Source: Thermoplasmata archaeon
GTDB lineage: Archaea; Thermoplasmatota; Thermoplasmata; Lutacidiplasmatales; UBA184
Reading direction: 5' to 3'
Length of the DNA stretch: 42,696 nucleotides
Assembly: GCA_030037955.1 (NCBI GenBank)
Contig: JASHPT010000004.1
Coordinates: 1-42,696, forward strand
In this document: one piece after another, positions 1 through 7,246 of the stretch
How positions within the stretch are numbered: position 1 is the stretch's first letter
Layout of the letters: each line of letters begins with the position of its first letter
The notes under the pieces: generated by a model
Databases searched by the model: none
The model's input: only the letters and a program-made list of their open reading frames with translations
Told to the model about the DNA's origin: nothing
Program-made: the position numbers and the translations under genes

Positions 1-1
1 C

Positions 2-46
2 GAGTTGGCCCATCAACGGTCTCTCGCGAAGTCCATCGGGGCTTGA
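2..46 (+). CDS. Possible C-terminal end of an upstream gene (partial)
   Basis: An open frame enters from the left edge and reads ELAHQRSLAKSIGA before a TGA at 44-46, 12 nt before the start of the VWA gene. The spacing would suit an operon partner. CoxE-like VWA genes often follow a MoxR-type AAA+ ATPase gene, so that is one possibility, but 14 residues cannot identify a family and the frame could be chance. Confidence 0.25.
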   Translation, partial: ELAHQRSLAKSIGA

Positions 47-58
47 CGGCCGGAGCCC

Positions 59-1213
59 ATGGCCGAGCCGGTCGCGGCCGCTGACCACCTGCATCGGCGG
101 CTGGTCGAGTTTGTGGGCTTCGTCCGCGGGCGCGGAGTACCGGTGGGCATCGGGGCGGAGGTCGACCTCGCCCGGGCCGTCGAAGTCCTCCGTCGACTCG
201 ATCGAGAGAGCCTTCGGCACGCATGTGTGACGGTCCTCGCCAAGTCCCCCGAGGAGGCGCGGAGAGTCCGTGACGCCTTCGACCTCTACTTCGTGCCCGG
301 CGTCGTTCGCCCGGAGATGCCCTCGCCGGGACATCAGTCCCGGGCCGTCTCGCCCCGGGCCCCCGCCGGGAGGGCCGGCCGACCGACCGGAAAGACGGAG
401 TCGACGGAGTCGCCGGAGTCCACCCGGATCGGAACCTATAGTCCCGAGGCGCCCGGGGCCGGGCACCCGCTGCCGGACGTGAGTCCCCGGGAGCTCCTGA
501 CCCTCCGACGCGGGGCCCGGAGGTTCCGTCGGCGGGTGGCGACGCTGCCCGGTCGCCGGCGGATCCAGTCCCGACGCGGACCGGTCGACGGACCGGCCAC
601 GGTGCGACGGGCGTTGCGCCAGGGGGGAGAATCGGTCGAGCTCGTCCGTCGTGCCGCGCGCCCGGGCCGATGCGAACTCGCGGTGTTGTGGGACGTCAGC
701 GGGTCGATGCGAGAACACGAGGGGCCGTTGTTTGCCCTGGTCTACTCGCTGGAACGGGTGTCGCGCGGGGCTCGCGTCTTTGCGTTCAGCACCCGGGTGG
801 ACGAGATCACCGACGAGATCCGCCGGCACGGGTACTCCCGGGCCCGTCGGGCGGTGGCGTCTCGCCTGGCTTCCGCCGAGGGCGGCACCCAGATCGGACC
901 CTGTCTCGAGGAGTTCTCGACCCGGTTTCCCGGCGTCGTGGGGGACCGGACCACGGTGGTTGTGGTCAGTGACGGCTGGGACCGGGCCGAGTCCGCGGCC
1001 CTGGCCGCCGAGTTCCGACGGCTCCAGCGCCGGGCGCACCGGATCGTCTGGGTGAGCCCGTACGCCCGTCACCCGGGCTTCGAGCCGAGGACGACCGGGT
1101 TGCGGACGGCGCTTCCCCTCACGGACGAGCTGCTGGGACCCGAGGACTTCCAGTCGGCCTTTCCCCGGCCCCCCCTCCAAGGGCGGTCGGCGGTCGGTCG
1201 GGTCGGCTCCTAG
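59..1213 (+). CDS. CoxE-like VWA domain protein
   Basis: This 384-residue soluble protein has a helical N-terminal region (about residues 8-80, typical of CoxE-type VWA proteins), a Pro/Arg/Ser-rich linker (about 85-150) and a C-terminal von Willebrand A domain. The metal-ion-dependent adhesion site is visible: DVSGSM at 212-217, a GGT with Thr277, and SDGWD with Asp305. In known systems such proteins pair with MoxR AAA+ ATPases to mature or load metal cofactors, as in CO dehydrogenase; that role here is inferred, because no MoxR or target enzyme is inside the window. Its TAG stop overlaps the stop of the convergent membrane-protein gene by three bases within CTAG. The family call is firm, the function is not. 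Confidence 0.85.
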   Translation: MAEPVAAADHLHRRLVEFVGFVRGRGVPVGIGAEVDLARAVEVLRRLDRESLRHACVTVLAKSPEEARRVRDAFDLYFVPGVVRPEMPSPGHQSRAVSPRAPAGRAGRPTGKTESTESPESTRIGTYSPEAPGAGHPLPDVSPRELLTLRRGARRFRRRVATLPGRRRIQSRRGPVDGPATVRRALRQGGESVELVRRAARPGRCELAVLWDVSGSMREHEGPLFALVYSLERVSRGARVFAFSTRVDEITDEIRRHGYSRARRAVASRLASAEGGTQIGPCLEEFSTRFPGVVGDRTTVVVVSDGWDRAESAALAAEFRRLQRRAHRIVWVSPYARHPGFEPRTTGLRTALPLTDELLGPEDFQSAFPRPPLQGRSAVGRVGS

Positions 1214-2166
1214 GGCGGGGAGCTGGGCGCAGCCGCCGGCGTCTCGGTGCGACCCGGAGCCGTCGTCTCCGCGGAACGCTCCGCGGGGCTACCGGCCAGG
1301 CCCCACCGGGCGAGGACGAAGACCTCGACCAGCATGGCCAGCAACGATGCCAGTCCGAACGGGAACGAGGCCCACGGCGAGCTGCCGAGCATGTAGGCGG
1401 CGGCCTCGCCGGCGACCATCGCGAGGAACCCGGCGGCAACTCCGAGGCTGGCCCACAGGAGCCTCGGCCGCGGCCGGTCCGACCGCACGAGCTCCCGGGC
1501 CAGCAGGACGAACGTCACCGTCATGACCGCGGCCATTCCGACGGCCCCGACCGTGGGGTCCGGCACGACCCAGGGGCCGACCGCACTGACCGAGGCAAAC
1601 CCGTAGAGGAGCGTCCGCTCGGGCCTCGAGAACGGAAGCCAGGTGACGAAGAAGACCATCGTCGCCAGCATGGCCCAGAAGAACCAGGCGGACGAGGCCG
1701 CGTCTCCGACGAGCGTCGCGAGACCCACGTTCCCTTCCGCTGCATAGGCGGCCGGGCCCACCTGGGCCAGGACGAAGGTGAGCCCCATGAGCAGCTCGTT
1801 GCCGACGATCAGGAGCGCGAAGCCCAGGGGCCAGAGGAGCCCCCGGGTCGGGAGGTGCTTCGTGCCGGCCCGGAAGAGGAGGCTCATCGCCCAGAGGCCG
1901 ACGACGGCCATCATGCTGTTGAGTGCGATGAAGACCGAGACCGTCGAGGCCTGGCCCGGGCTCAGCACCGCGTAGATTCCCGAGAACCAGAGCGCCATCG
2001 ACATCAGCAGGATGCCCAGGAGGAGGATCGCGGTCGCCAGCGTGGGCCGCGCCCCCCGCCGGGGGAACAGCGCCGTCAGGATGTACAGGTTCCCGCCCAC
2101 CATCAGAACGGCGAGCAACAGGAACACGAGGGTCCACGGTCCGTTCGTCGGGAGTGCGGGGATCAT
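1210..2166 (-). CDS. Polytopic membrane protein, paralogue of the N-terminus of the adjacent Fe-S protein
   Basis: A 318-residue protein with about eight hydrophobic helices and a Pro/Thr/Ala-rich cytoplasmic-looking tail (about 290-318). I do not recognise a named family. It resembles the first 180 residues of the 712-residue protein encoded just upstream: NELLMG at 123-128 followed 34 residues after the Met by WF at 161-162 matches NEFLMG at 122-127 and WF at 160-161 there. A charged Asn-Glu pair inside a hydrophobic helix suggests a conserved role in ligand, proton or quinone handling, but that is inference. The gene starts 22 nt after the upstream stop, so the two are very likely co-transcribed and may form one complex. 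Confidence 0.8.
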   Translation of the reverse strand: MIPALPTNGPWTLVFLLLAVLMVGGNLYILTALFPRRGARPTLATAILLLGILLMSMALWFSGIYAVLSPGQASTVSVFIALNSMMAVVGLWAMSLLFRAGTKHLPTRGLLWPLGFALLIVGNELLMGLTFVLAQVGPAAYAAEGNVGLATLVGDAASSAWFFWAMLATMVFFVTWLPFSRPERTLLYGFASVSAVGPWVVPDPTVGAVGMAAVMTVTFVLLARELVRSDRPRPRLLWASLGVAAGFLAMVAGEAAAYMLGSSPWASFPFGLASLLAMLVEVFVLARWGLAGSPAERSAETTAPGRTETPAAAPSSPP

Positions 2167-2188
2167 GACCGGCCCCCGCGGGAGACCC

Positions 2189-4327
2189 TCATGGAGATCC
2201 CGTGGGCGAGGTGGCGGTCCGCGTCGTCACGCCGGCGGGGACGGCCGGGCTCGCTCCGACCCGCGGGCTCGGGTTCCGGAGCACCGGCAGCGAGACCTCG
2301 GACGCCGGAGGGATCGGAAGACCGAGGCGGTTGCGGAACCAGTGGCGTACATCGTAGATGTAGAGATTGCCGTACGGACAGGCACCGACGCAGTTGCCCA
2401 CGCCACAGCACTTCGTGCTCCGGAACTCGCCCTTCTGGCGGAAGTGGCCCGGCATGTCCACGAGCCCCACCGGGCAGCTCTTCGCGCAATCGAGCGTCGT
2501 GCAGTCGCGGCAGACCTGCTTGTCCCGGACCTTGAGCTTGAAGAATCCGATCTTCTGGAACGCCTGCGCGATGGTCCCCGTGTAGCACCAGCCCATCGTG
2601 ACGCAGTTGTAATTCCCCGTGTAGGGGATGGTGACGAACATCACGTACCAGAGCACGCTGAAGGAGAGCACGAACAGGAAGACGCTCGGGTCCGTGCCGC
2701 CGACGGTGATGTTCAGCCGGCCGGTCTGGTCGAAGTAGGAGAGGAAGGAGGTGCCGACCAGCGCGACCAGGACGACCGCCGTGGTGGTGGAGTAGAGAGC
2801 GGAGAACCGGCTGCTGAGGTACTTCCGGGCGAACGGCGAGCTGCGATTGAACGACTTCATGGCATCGATCGCCGTTCCCTGGTACATCAGCGGCGCTGTG
2901 CAGAACACCGAGCAGATCACGCGGCGACCGAAGAGCGCGGTGAGCGCCCCGGTCGCGACATACGTCACGAGCAGCACGACGAACACCGAGGGCACGAGCG
3001 GAGCCGACCCGATGCCCATCGACCAGCCCAGGATCGGTACCTGGGTTCCGGAGGCCCAGGTCGGGAAGACCGCCGAGTAGTAGACGCTCGGGAAGAACAC
3101 GGCGAAGAGCCCGTAGCAGGCCATCATGAGCGCCAGCCGGATCTTGGTCTCGAGATGCCGGGTCTCCCGGAACTTGAAGACGACCAAGGCGCCCATCTCG
3201 ATGCCCATCATCGCGAGGAACCAGGTCGACCCCGCGACGAGCGCGAAGAACCAGAAGCCGTTCGAGGCGGCGTTCTCGAGTACGATGAATGTCGACCCGC
3301 TCAGGGGCAAGGACGGGAAGGCGCCGGCGTAGACGCCCGGTTGGATCTGCAGGTCGAGGAGCGCGCCCATGAACAGCTCGGCGACGAAGATGAATGCCAG
3401 CAGCTGGAACGCCCAGTTCGCATTCAGCTGCCAGACCATCCGCTCAGGGGCGGAGAATCTCTCGGGCCGCACGACCGCGTCGAGATAGACGAGCATCTCG
3501 AGCACGATGGACGCCGCGAAGAGCAGCGGCTGGCCGTAGGCGGCCCAGAGGAACAGGCCCGCCATCATGAGGCCATAGACCCCGAGCAACCGGGTCAGGT
3601 ACCGGGAGAAGGCGACGTTGAGCTCCTTCTCCCGGTAGATGTGTTCCATGAGATAGACGAAGAGCGCGATCATCACCGCGCTGCCGCCGACCACGCTGAT
3701 CTCTCGCCAGCCGCTCAGGCCGAGCGCCGGTGGCGACAGGAGCATCAGCACCGCCTGGAAGCTCACGACGATCACGAACGGTCGGTCGAATCGCGAACGG
3801 AGCAGGTAGGCCGTGAGCGCCATCTCCCCGGCCATGGTGAACAGGAACCACGGCGAATCGATGACCGCCGTCACGCTCGTTGCCAGCGGTCCGAGCCCGG
3901 TAGCGAGCGGTGCGAACCGTAGCCCGGACACCAGGTCGAAGGCCCAGCCCATCAGGAACTCGTTGGCGAGGACGAGCGCGGCGATGAGGGCGCCGAAGGC
4001 CACGCCCTTGCGGAGCGGTGCCGTGGGGAGACTCTCGTTCGCGGTGAGCTGAACCTGGGCCACCCGAAGGAAGGCGAGGAACGGAACCAGAGCGCCCGCC
4101 GACATGACGCCGGCGGCCAGCCAGAGACCTTCGACGAGACCCGTGGTCCCCGGATGGAAAAAGTAGACCACGATGCCGCCGAACATCGCGGCCATCATCA
4201 GCAGCAGGAACACGATGGCGGCGGCCTGGAGGGGCATCCGAGCCTCGACCGCCCAACGGATCACGAGAGCGGTGAACACCGCCATCAAAGCGGCTAGGAT
4301 CCCCAGTACCAGGTCGACGCCGAGCAT
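2189..4327 (-). CDS. Multi-spanning membrane protein with C-terminal iron-sulfur clusters
   Basis: A 712-residue protein with many transmembrane helices over roughly residues 1-570 and a cytoplasmic-type C-terminus holding two four-cysteine sets: Cys606, 609, 614, 618 (C-x2-C-x4-C-x3-CP) and Cys640, 641, 646, 650 (CC-x4-C-x3-CP). The overall plan recalls NapH/NosR-type membrane polyferredoxins that pass electrons between the quinone pool and soluble or membrane partners, but the spacing is not the usual CxxCxxCxxxCP. The membrane part contains two copies of a module, NEFLMG (122-127) with WF (160-161) and AELFMG (316-321) with WF (359-360), also present in the next gene. The start is 37 nt after the stop of the upstream gene, preceded by a GGAGGG. 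The electron-transfer role is inferred; the substrate is unknown. Confidence 0.8.
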   Translation of the reverse strand: MLGVDLVLGILAALMAVFTALVIRWAVEARMPLQAAAIVFLLLMMAAMFGGIVVYFFHPGTTGLVEGLWLAAGVMSAGALVPFLAFLRVAQVQLTANESLPTAPLRKGVAFGALIAALVLANEFLMGWAFDLVSGLRFAPLATGLGPLATSVTAVIDSPWFLFTMAGEMALTAYLLRSRFDRPFVIVVSFQAVLMLLSPPALGLSGWREISVVGGSAVMIALFVYLMEHIYREKELNVAFSRYLTRLLGVYGLMMAGLFLWAAYGQPLLFAASIVLEMLVYLDAVVRPERFSAPERMVWQLNANWAFQLLAFIFVAELFMGALLDLQIQPGVYAGAFPSLPLSGSTFIVLENAASNGFWFFALVAGSTWFLAMMGIEMGALVVFKFRETRHLETKIRLALMMACYGLFAVFFPSVYYSAVFPTWASGTQVPILGWSMGIGSAPLVPSVFVVLLVTYVATGALTALFGRRVICSVFCTAPLMYQGTAIDAMKSFNRSSPFARKYLSSRFSALYSTTTAVVLVALVGTSFLSYFDQTGRLNITVGGTDPSVFLFVLSFSVLWYVMFVTIPYTGNYNCVTMGWCYTGTIAQAFQKIGFFKLKVRDKQVCRDCTTLDCAKSCPVGLVDMPGHFRQKGEFRSTKCCGVGNCVGACPYGNLYIYDVRHWFRNRLGLPIPPASEVSLPVLRNPSPRVGASPAVPAGVTTRTATSPTGSP

Positions 4328-4363
4328 GCTCCCGTTTACCCTCCGCCGCTCGGGGCGCCCCCT

Positions 4364-5653
4364 CTACCTCTGAGTACCCGGGCTGAGGCCCAGGGGGCTC
4401 TCGGGCACCCCTCGTACGCCGGTCGGGGACTGAGCGGAACCCGAAAGGGATGCGACAGCGTCCGCGGCGCCAACGACCGTCCAGAGAATCGGTCGAAGCG
4501 CCAGCCGGGGCCGAAGGCCCAGGACGATAGCAAAGGTTCCGAGGAGAACGTACTGGAAGCCCCAGCGTAGTACGAGCGCCGTGCCGAGCGGCAGGCTCGG
4601 CGCCACGGCGCCCCAGGCCGCCGGGGCGCCCGCCAGCCCCAGAAGCTCGTTGACCAGTCCATGCCAGCCGGACAAGGCTAACGGCGGCGGCATGCCGATT
4701 GCAAGGGATGCTCCGGCCAGGACGAGCAGGGCCCGAAACACCAGTCCGGGAGCCTCGCTGAGTCCGCGGGCGAGGGCCCGGTAGGTCGGCAGCGGTACCA
4801 GGGCCGCCACAACCGCCACCCACCCGACCAGCTGATACTGAAGGAGCCACGCCGCCCAGGTCCCAGCGGACGCCGTCGTGGGACTCACGGTGAGCCAGTC
4901 TGCGACCATGGCGAGACACCAGGTCACGCCCGCGGCGAGCAACGCGACTCGGAGAGCGGCTCCCGCGATAAACCGTCGGGTGACTGCGGGAGCTTGGATC
5001 GACACGGCGGACGAGCCGCTGCGGTCGCTCACGAGCGCCCCATAGACGGTGAGCAGCTGTTCCTGGGCGAGCAGGGCGACGTAGAGGATCACGAGCTGGA
5101 ACAGGCCCAGGTACCAGTTGTTCGCGAGGAGGGCCCCGGTGCTCGTTCCGGTCGCTTGGGCGGTGATCCCGATGCCCGCCACGGAGGCGGCGGTCGTGGA
5201 GCAGCAGGCTCCGAGGGTGACCAGCGCGATCATCGCGGGGGTGAGCCCTGCGGCCGTCCCCACGGCCGCCGCCCGACCCGCCGCGCGCCGACGACGAACG
5301 AAGGTGGCTCCGAGCACGACCGCGACGGACATGCCCAGCCCGACGCCGGCGGAGGTCAGGATCATGAACACCGTTGGAAGGAACGGGAGCTCGACAGCGA
5401 AGTACGGCGTCGCCGCGAGCAACCCCGGGTAGTCCCAGCTCGGAGTCCCGGCGAGCAGGATGACCCAGAACGACGAGAGATGCGCCGGAGGATAGAAGAT
5501 CGACAACATTCCGCCGACCAGCATGGCGATGCCGGCGTAGACTACCGCGATGAGCACCGCGAGGGCGGCGATCCGGCGGGGGCGCAACAGGGAACGGGAG
5601 TGAGCGAGCGTGAGCAGCGACCAGGATCCGGGACCCGGCCGGCGCTCGACCAT
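4364..5653 (-). CDS. Polytopic membrane protein with a vicinal Cys-Cys pair
   Basis: A 429-residue membrane protein with around ten hydrophobic segments, family not recognised. The ATG at 5653 is chosen because it gives a short N-terminus before the first helix and lies about 32 nt from a TATA-like element at 5681-5690; an in-frame extension to 5749 would run into the neighbouring IS end. A striking LGACCSTTAAS motif places two adjacent cysteines (about 150-151) within or at the edge of a helix, which could bind a metal or haem or form a redox disulfide. It is first in an apparent operon with the Fe-S membrane protein and its paralogue, so it may be part of the same complex. Function unknown. 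Confidence 0.7.
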   Translation of the reverse strand: MVERRPGPGSWSLLTLAHSRSLLRPRRIAALAVLIAVVYAGIAMLVGGMLSIFYPPAHLSSFWVILLAGTPSWDYPGLLAATPYFAVELPFLPTVFMILTSAGVGLGMSVAVVLGATFVRRRRAAGRAAAVGTAAGLTPAMIALVTLGACCSTTAASVAGIGITAQATGTSTGALLANNWYLGLFQLVILYVALLAQEQLLTVYGALVSDRSGSSAVSIQAPAVTRRFIAGAALRVALLAAGVTWCLAMVADWLTVSPTTASAGTWAAWLLQYQLVGWVAVVAALVPLPTYRALARGLSEAPGLVFRALLVLAGASLAIGMPPPLALSGWHGLVNELLGLAGAPAAWGAVAPSLPLGTALVLRWGFQYVLLGTFAIVLGLRPRLALRPILWTVVGAADAVASLSGSAQSPTGVRGVPESPLGLSPGTQR

Positions 5654-5680
5654 GGGAACGCGCGAAGAGGGAGCCAATGC

Positions 5681-5690
5681 CTGATAATGC
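5681..5690 (-). promoter_or_regulatory. Putative TATA box of the membrane-redox operon
   Basis: On the minus strand the sequence reads GCATTATCAG, centred about 32 nt before the ATG at 5653, which fits an archaeal promoter with a very short leader. It lies immediately beside the left side of the IS element, so the insertion may have altered upstream regulation. No strong purine BRE is evident, so the call is tentative. Confidence 0.4.
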
Positions 5691-5750
5691 CTACGTACAC
5701 ACTTGCTTTGGGATTTCATTCGAGTTCGTCGAGGAGACCCGGTTGTCACC

Positions 5751-5761
5751 GTTCACCTTCC
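5751..5761 (+). repeat. Left copy of 11-bp inverted repeat flanking tnpB
   Basis: GTTCACCTTCC is an exact inverted match to 7069-7079. The flank also resembles the right copy (TCAC one base before this core, TCAC three bases before it on the right), giving an imperfect arm of roughly 21-22 nt. It lies 45 nt before the tnpB start. Confidence 0.5.
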
Positions 5762-5806
5762 ATCGGGGCCGTCCGTCCCTTCTAGCCCCACTCCGACTCA
5801 TACCGG

Positions 5807-7246
5807 ATGCATGTCCTCCGGGGCCTCCTTCTTCCTCTCGCCTCCCCGCTACCTCCGTCCCTCCTTGGCCTCATGGCCGACTATCGACTCCTGACCAACG
5901 CCACCCTCCGACATCTCCTCGACACCGGCCAGACCTCCCGAGGTTCTGGCTCCAGGTTCGCCCGCAACTGGGCACTCGTCAACCGCATGACCGGCCAGCA
6001 TGCGGTCGTGGCGGCGGAGATCGCCGTTTCACTCGCTCGCGCCCATCGAACCCGGCTTCGGAAGGGGATCCCTTCCGAGACCCCCTATATCCGGAAGCGA
6101 TTCCTTCGGACCGGTCCGACGACCTTTCACTTCGACCTCGACACCGGCAAGGTCCGTGTATCCCTCAGAAGCGGAGAGTGGTGTTCCTTCCTCGTTCACG
6201 TCGCCCCCTACCATCGGGAACGACTCCAGGACCCCGATCTTCGCATCAAGCAGCTCCAGGTGTCCGAGGACCGGGTGGCGTTGTTCCTTGAACGAGAGGT
6301 TCCAGAACCCTACCATCCCTCATCCCTGGTCGCTCTCGACACCAACGAACGGTCCATGGACGGAGTCGTTGTCACCGCCTCGGGTACCCAGACCACCCGA
6401 GTCGAGTATCCGGAGATCCCTCGGATCCAGGCCGTTCATTTCCAACGGCGGCGACGGCTGGCCCGAAAGAAAGCCCATGACCGACGGGTGGGTCGGAGAC
6501 TGCTCTCCCAGGAAGGTCGTCGGGAACGACACCGGGTCCGGTCTCGGCTGCACGTCCTGAGCCGACGGTTCATCGAGATCCTGGAACGACACCATGCCGC
6601 CCTCGCCCTCGAGGACCTGTCTCGAGTATCCCAACCCCGACGAAAGGGTCTCGGTTCTCGAGGCCGGTGGATGAGTCCCCAGCTCCGTCGTCGACTTTCC
6701 AGCTGGCCCCGTCGGGAGTTGCATCGCCAGCTGGAATACAAGGCCCAGGACCACGGTGTTCCGATCTACTGGGTCAACCCGTATCGTACCAGTGTGACCT
6801 GCCCGAGATGTGGGGATGTTCACCGACCCCGAAGCAGGGTAGGACCGATGTTCACGTGCACTGCGTGTGGCTGGACGATGGACCGGCAGCTCAACGCCGG
6901 AGTGAATGTCGGACGAACCGCTCTGCGAGACATCGCAGAGCTCGAAGGTCTTCGACTGGACCTTGACGGCCTTTCCGAGGATGCGAGGAGGCCCCGCTAC
7001 CCCTTCGAAGCGTCGAGGGGGCACGGGCGGAGCGGAGGGAAAGGAAGGGAGAGAAAGCAGCGGGCATCGGAAGGTGAACCCTGTGAACAGAGTCCCAAAG
7101 CCGCAACGACCGTCGGCCGCTGCGCACAGTTGCCCCCCGGGAGCGAGCGGACACCGCCTCTCAGATCAGGTGGAGCTCTCGTCCGGCCTTCTCGAAAGCG
7201 GAGATCGCGACGTCCACGTCTTCGGGAGAGAGGGCCGCATTCATGA
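5807..7246 (+). CDS. tnpB: TnpB RNA-guided nuclease / OrfB transposase-like protein
   Basis: A 479-residue protein of the IS605 OrfB (TnpB) family, ancestors of Cas12. The RuvC-like catalytic residues appear intact: Asp178 in LDTNE, Glu269 in LED, and Asp359 in DRQLNAGVN. A zinc ribbon Cys332, Cys335, Cys351, Cys354 lies between the second and third. I take the start at 5807 because residues 3-30 resemble the N-terminal strand of the family; ATG 5873 is an alternative. The RuvC fold should end near residue 375, yet the frame stays open for about another 105 Arg/Gly/Ser-rich residues and stops 86 nt inside the antisense kbl gene. That tail is probably IS right-end and host sequence read as protein. 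No tnpA partner is present. Characterised TnpB proteins use an RNA from the element's 3' end to cut DNA and maintain the element. Confidence 0.88.
   Translation: MHVLRGLLLPLASPLPPSLLGLMADYRLLTNATLRHLLDTGQTSRGSGSRFARNWALVNRMTGQHAVVAAEIAVSLARAHRTRLRKGIPSETPYIRKRFLRTGPTTFHFDLDTGKVRVSLRSGEWCSFLVHVAPYHRERLQDPDLRIKQLQVSEDRVALFLEREVPEPYHPSSLVALDTNERSMDGVVVTASGTQTTRVEYPEIPRIQAVHFQRRRRLARKKAHDRRVGRRLLSQEGRRERHRVRSRLHVLSRRFIEILERHHAALALEDLSRVSQPRRKGLGSRGRWMSPQLRRRLSSWPRRELHRQLEYKAQDHGVPIYWVNPYRTSVTCPRCGDVHRPRSRVGPMFTCTACGWTMDRQLNAGVNVGRTALRDIAELEGLRLDLDGLSEDARRPRYPFEASRGHGRSGGKGRERKQRASEGEPCEQSPKAATTVGRCAQLPPGSERTPPLRSGGALVRPSRKRRSRRPRLRERGPHS
7069..7079 (-). repeat. Right copy of 11-bp inverted repeat flanking tnpB
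   Basis: GGAAGGTGAAC is the exact reverse complement of 5751-5761. It lies inside the 3' part of the extended tnpB frame and 82 nt before the kbl stop codon, in the zone where TnpB guide RNAs normally originate. Confidence 0.5.

Larger units (their letters stand above)
5706..7100 (+). mobile_element. TnpB-only insertion element (IS605/IS1341-like)
   Basis: The element holds a single tnpB and no TnpA-type Y1 transposase gene. Approximate limits come from inverted matches flanking the gene: CTTTGGGA at 5706-5713 against TCCCAAAG at 7093-7100, and GTTCACCTTCC at 5751-5761 against GGAAGGTGAAC at 7069-7079. IS605-type elements normally lack true terminal inverted repeats, so these may be end hairpin or guide-RNA sequences, or chance. 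It sits between the membrane-redox operon and kbl, both on the minus strand. Exact ends need comparison with an empty site. Confidence 0.6.

Noticed and set aside
2012-3922. A 636-codon plus-strand open frame opposite the Fe-S membrane protein gene
   Set aside because: It is Arg/Glu/Asp/His-rich with no fold or family resemblance and lies exactly antisense to a well-supported gene; GC-rich codon bias removes stops on this frame.
5677-5894. Alternative-frame ORFs before tnpB as a missing N-terminus or a TnpA
   Set aside because: Neither frame shows the Y1 transposase HUH motif or the start of TnpB; the tnpB frame itself supplies a plausible N-terminus from 5807, so no frameshift is needed.
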